Shown: one piece after another, positions 63,685 through 64,000 of the stretch
Numbering within the stretch: position 1 is the first letter of the stretch
Layout: every line of letters begins with the position of its first letter
Assembly (NCBI RefSeq): GCF_029931775.1
Contig: NC_079318.1
Span: forward strand, 31,944,159 to 32,008,158
Direction: 5' to 3'
Length of the DNA: 64,000 bases
Origin: Euleptes europaea
Lineage: Eukaryota > Chordata > Lepidosauria > Squamata > Sphaerodactylidae
Position numbers and translations under genes: made by a program
Notes under the pieces: generated by a model
The model's database searches: none
Told to the model about the DNA's origin: nothing
What the model saw: the letters and a program-made list of their open reading frames with translations, nothing else

Positions 63685-64000
63685 AACCTTGTGTCCAAGG
63701 TGCTCAGCTCTGCTCCCACGGGAATATGATTGCAGTGGCTTCTGCATCTGTGAAGCAGAAAACCACTGGCCTCAATAAAATACTCCACTCCTTCCTCTAA
63801 ACTAGGTCACAGCCTTGAAGCAGAAGTACTGTGACTTGCAAAAAACAGCTTGTAAGCCGTCATCAGGCTTGGCTGATGGAGAAAACATGACCATATGCAT
63901 TAGCCTTTGGTTTTGACGGAATAATTTTAGTTGCCAAACATTATATAATTATTTCTTCTCCACGAGGACAGTAGTGCTGGTGTCCTCATTACATGCGGTT
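63685..64000. other. CEBPZ intron 12 start, nothing recognised
   Basis: The last 316 bp hold no recognised exon or element. Confidence 0.4.

Overview
This is a vertebrate nuclear window, almost certainly from a squamate reptile (a lizard, perhaps a gecko; the species cannot be fixed by eye). The evidence is multi-exon vertebrate genes with GT-AG introns, abundant CR1 fragments ending in TTCTTATG-type tails, an RTE/BovB 3' end, a tRNA-derived SINE of the ACA/Sauria kind, 5S-rRNA-derived SINEs, hAT elements and DIRS-like fossils.

Three host genes can be reconstructed exon by exon. (1) PRKD3 (+ strand, 5' part outside the window): ten coding exons between 5088 and 23420 give the last 458 residues, from the PH domain through the kinase domain to the stop. 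(2) NDUFAF7 (- strand): all ten coding exons between 42969 and 30978 give a complete 447-residue mitochondrial complex I assembly methyltransferase. (3) CEBPZ (+ strand): twelve exons from 43263 to 63209 give the first 917 residues; the C-terminal exons lie outside. PRKD3 and NDUFAF7 converge tail to tail. NDUFAF7 and CEBPZ are head to head, with 293 bp between start codons and ETS, NRF1 and YY1-like sites in that interval. This gene order matches the order known around human PRKD3-NDUFAF7-CEBPZ, which supports the paralogue call for PRKD3.

The introns and the gap between PRKD3 and NDUFAF7 are heavily colonised. From 1 to about 4900 lie two broken DIRS-like elements. A third (11.46-15.15 kb) was split by a CR1 LINE whose tail was then hit by a palindromic element. 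A fourth sits in a NDUFAF7 intron (33.1-34.7 kb). Around these are L1, BovB and CR1 fragments, at least four SINE lineages, several hAT elements with 8-bp or near 8-bp target duplications, and long inverted repeats.

The most interesting non-gene signals are: a TA-flanked, GC-rich element in two CEBPZ introns with hairpin ends and outward-facing splice donors on both strands of its core; a 200-217 bp palindromic element present three times with 12-13 bp target duplications; a 115-bp near-perfect hairpin in CEBPZ intron 9; and a 5S-derived SINE whose 3' tail shares an exact 16-mer with the BovB fragment in the same window.
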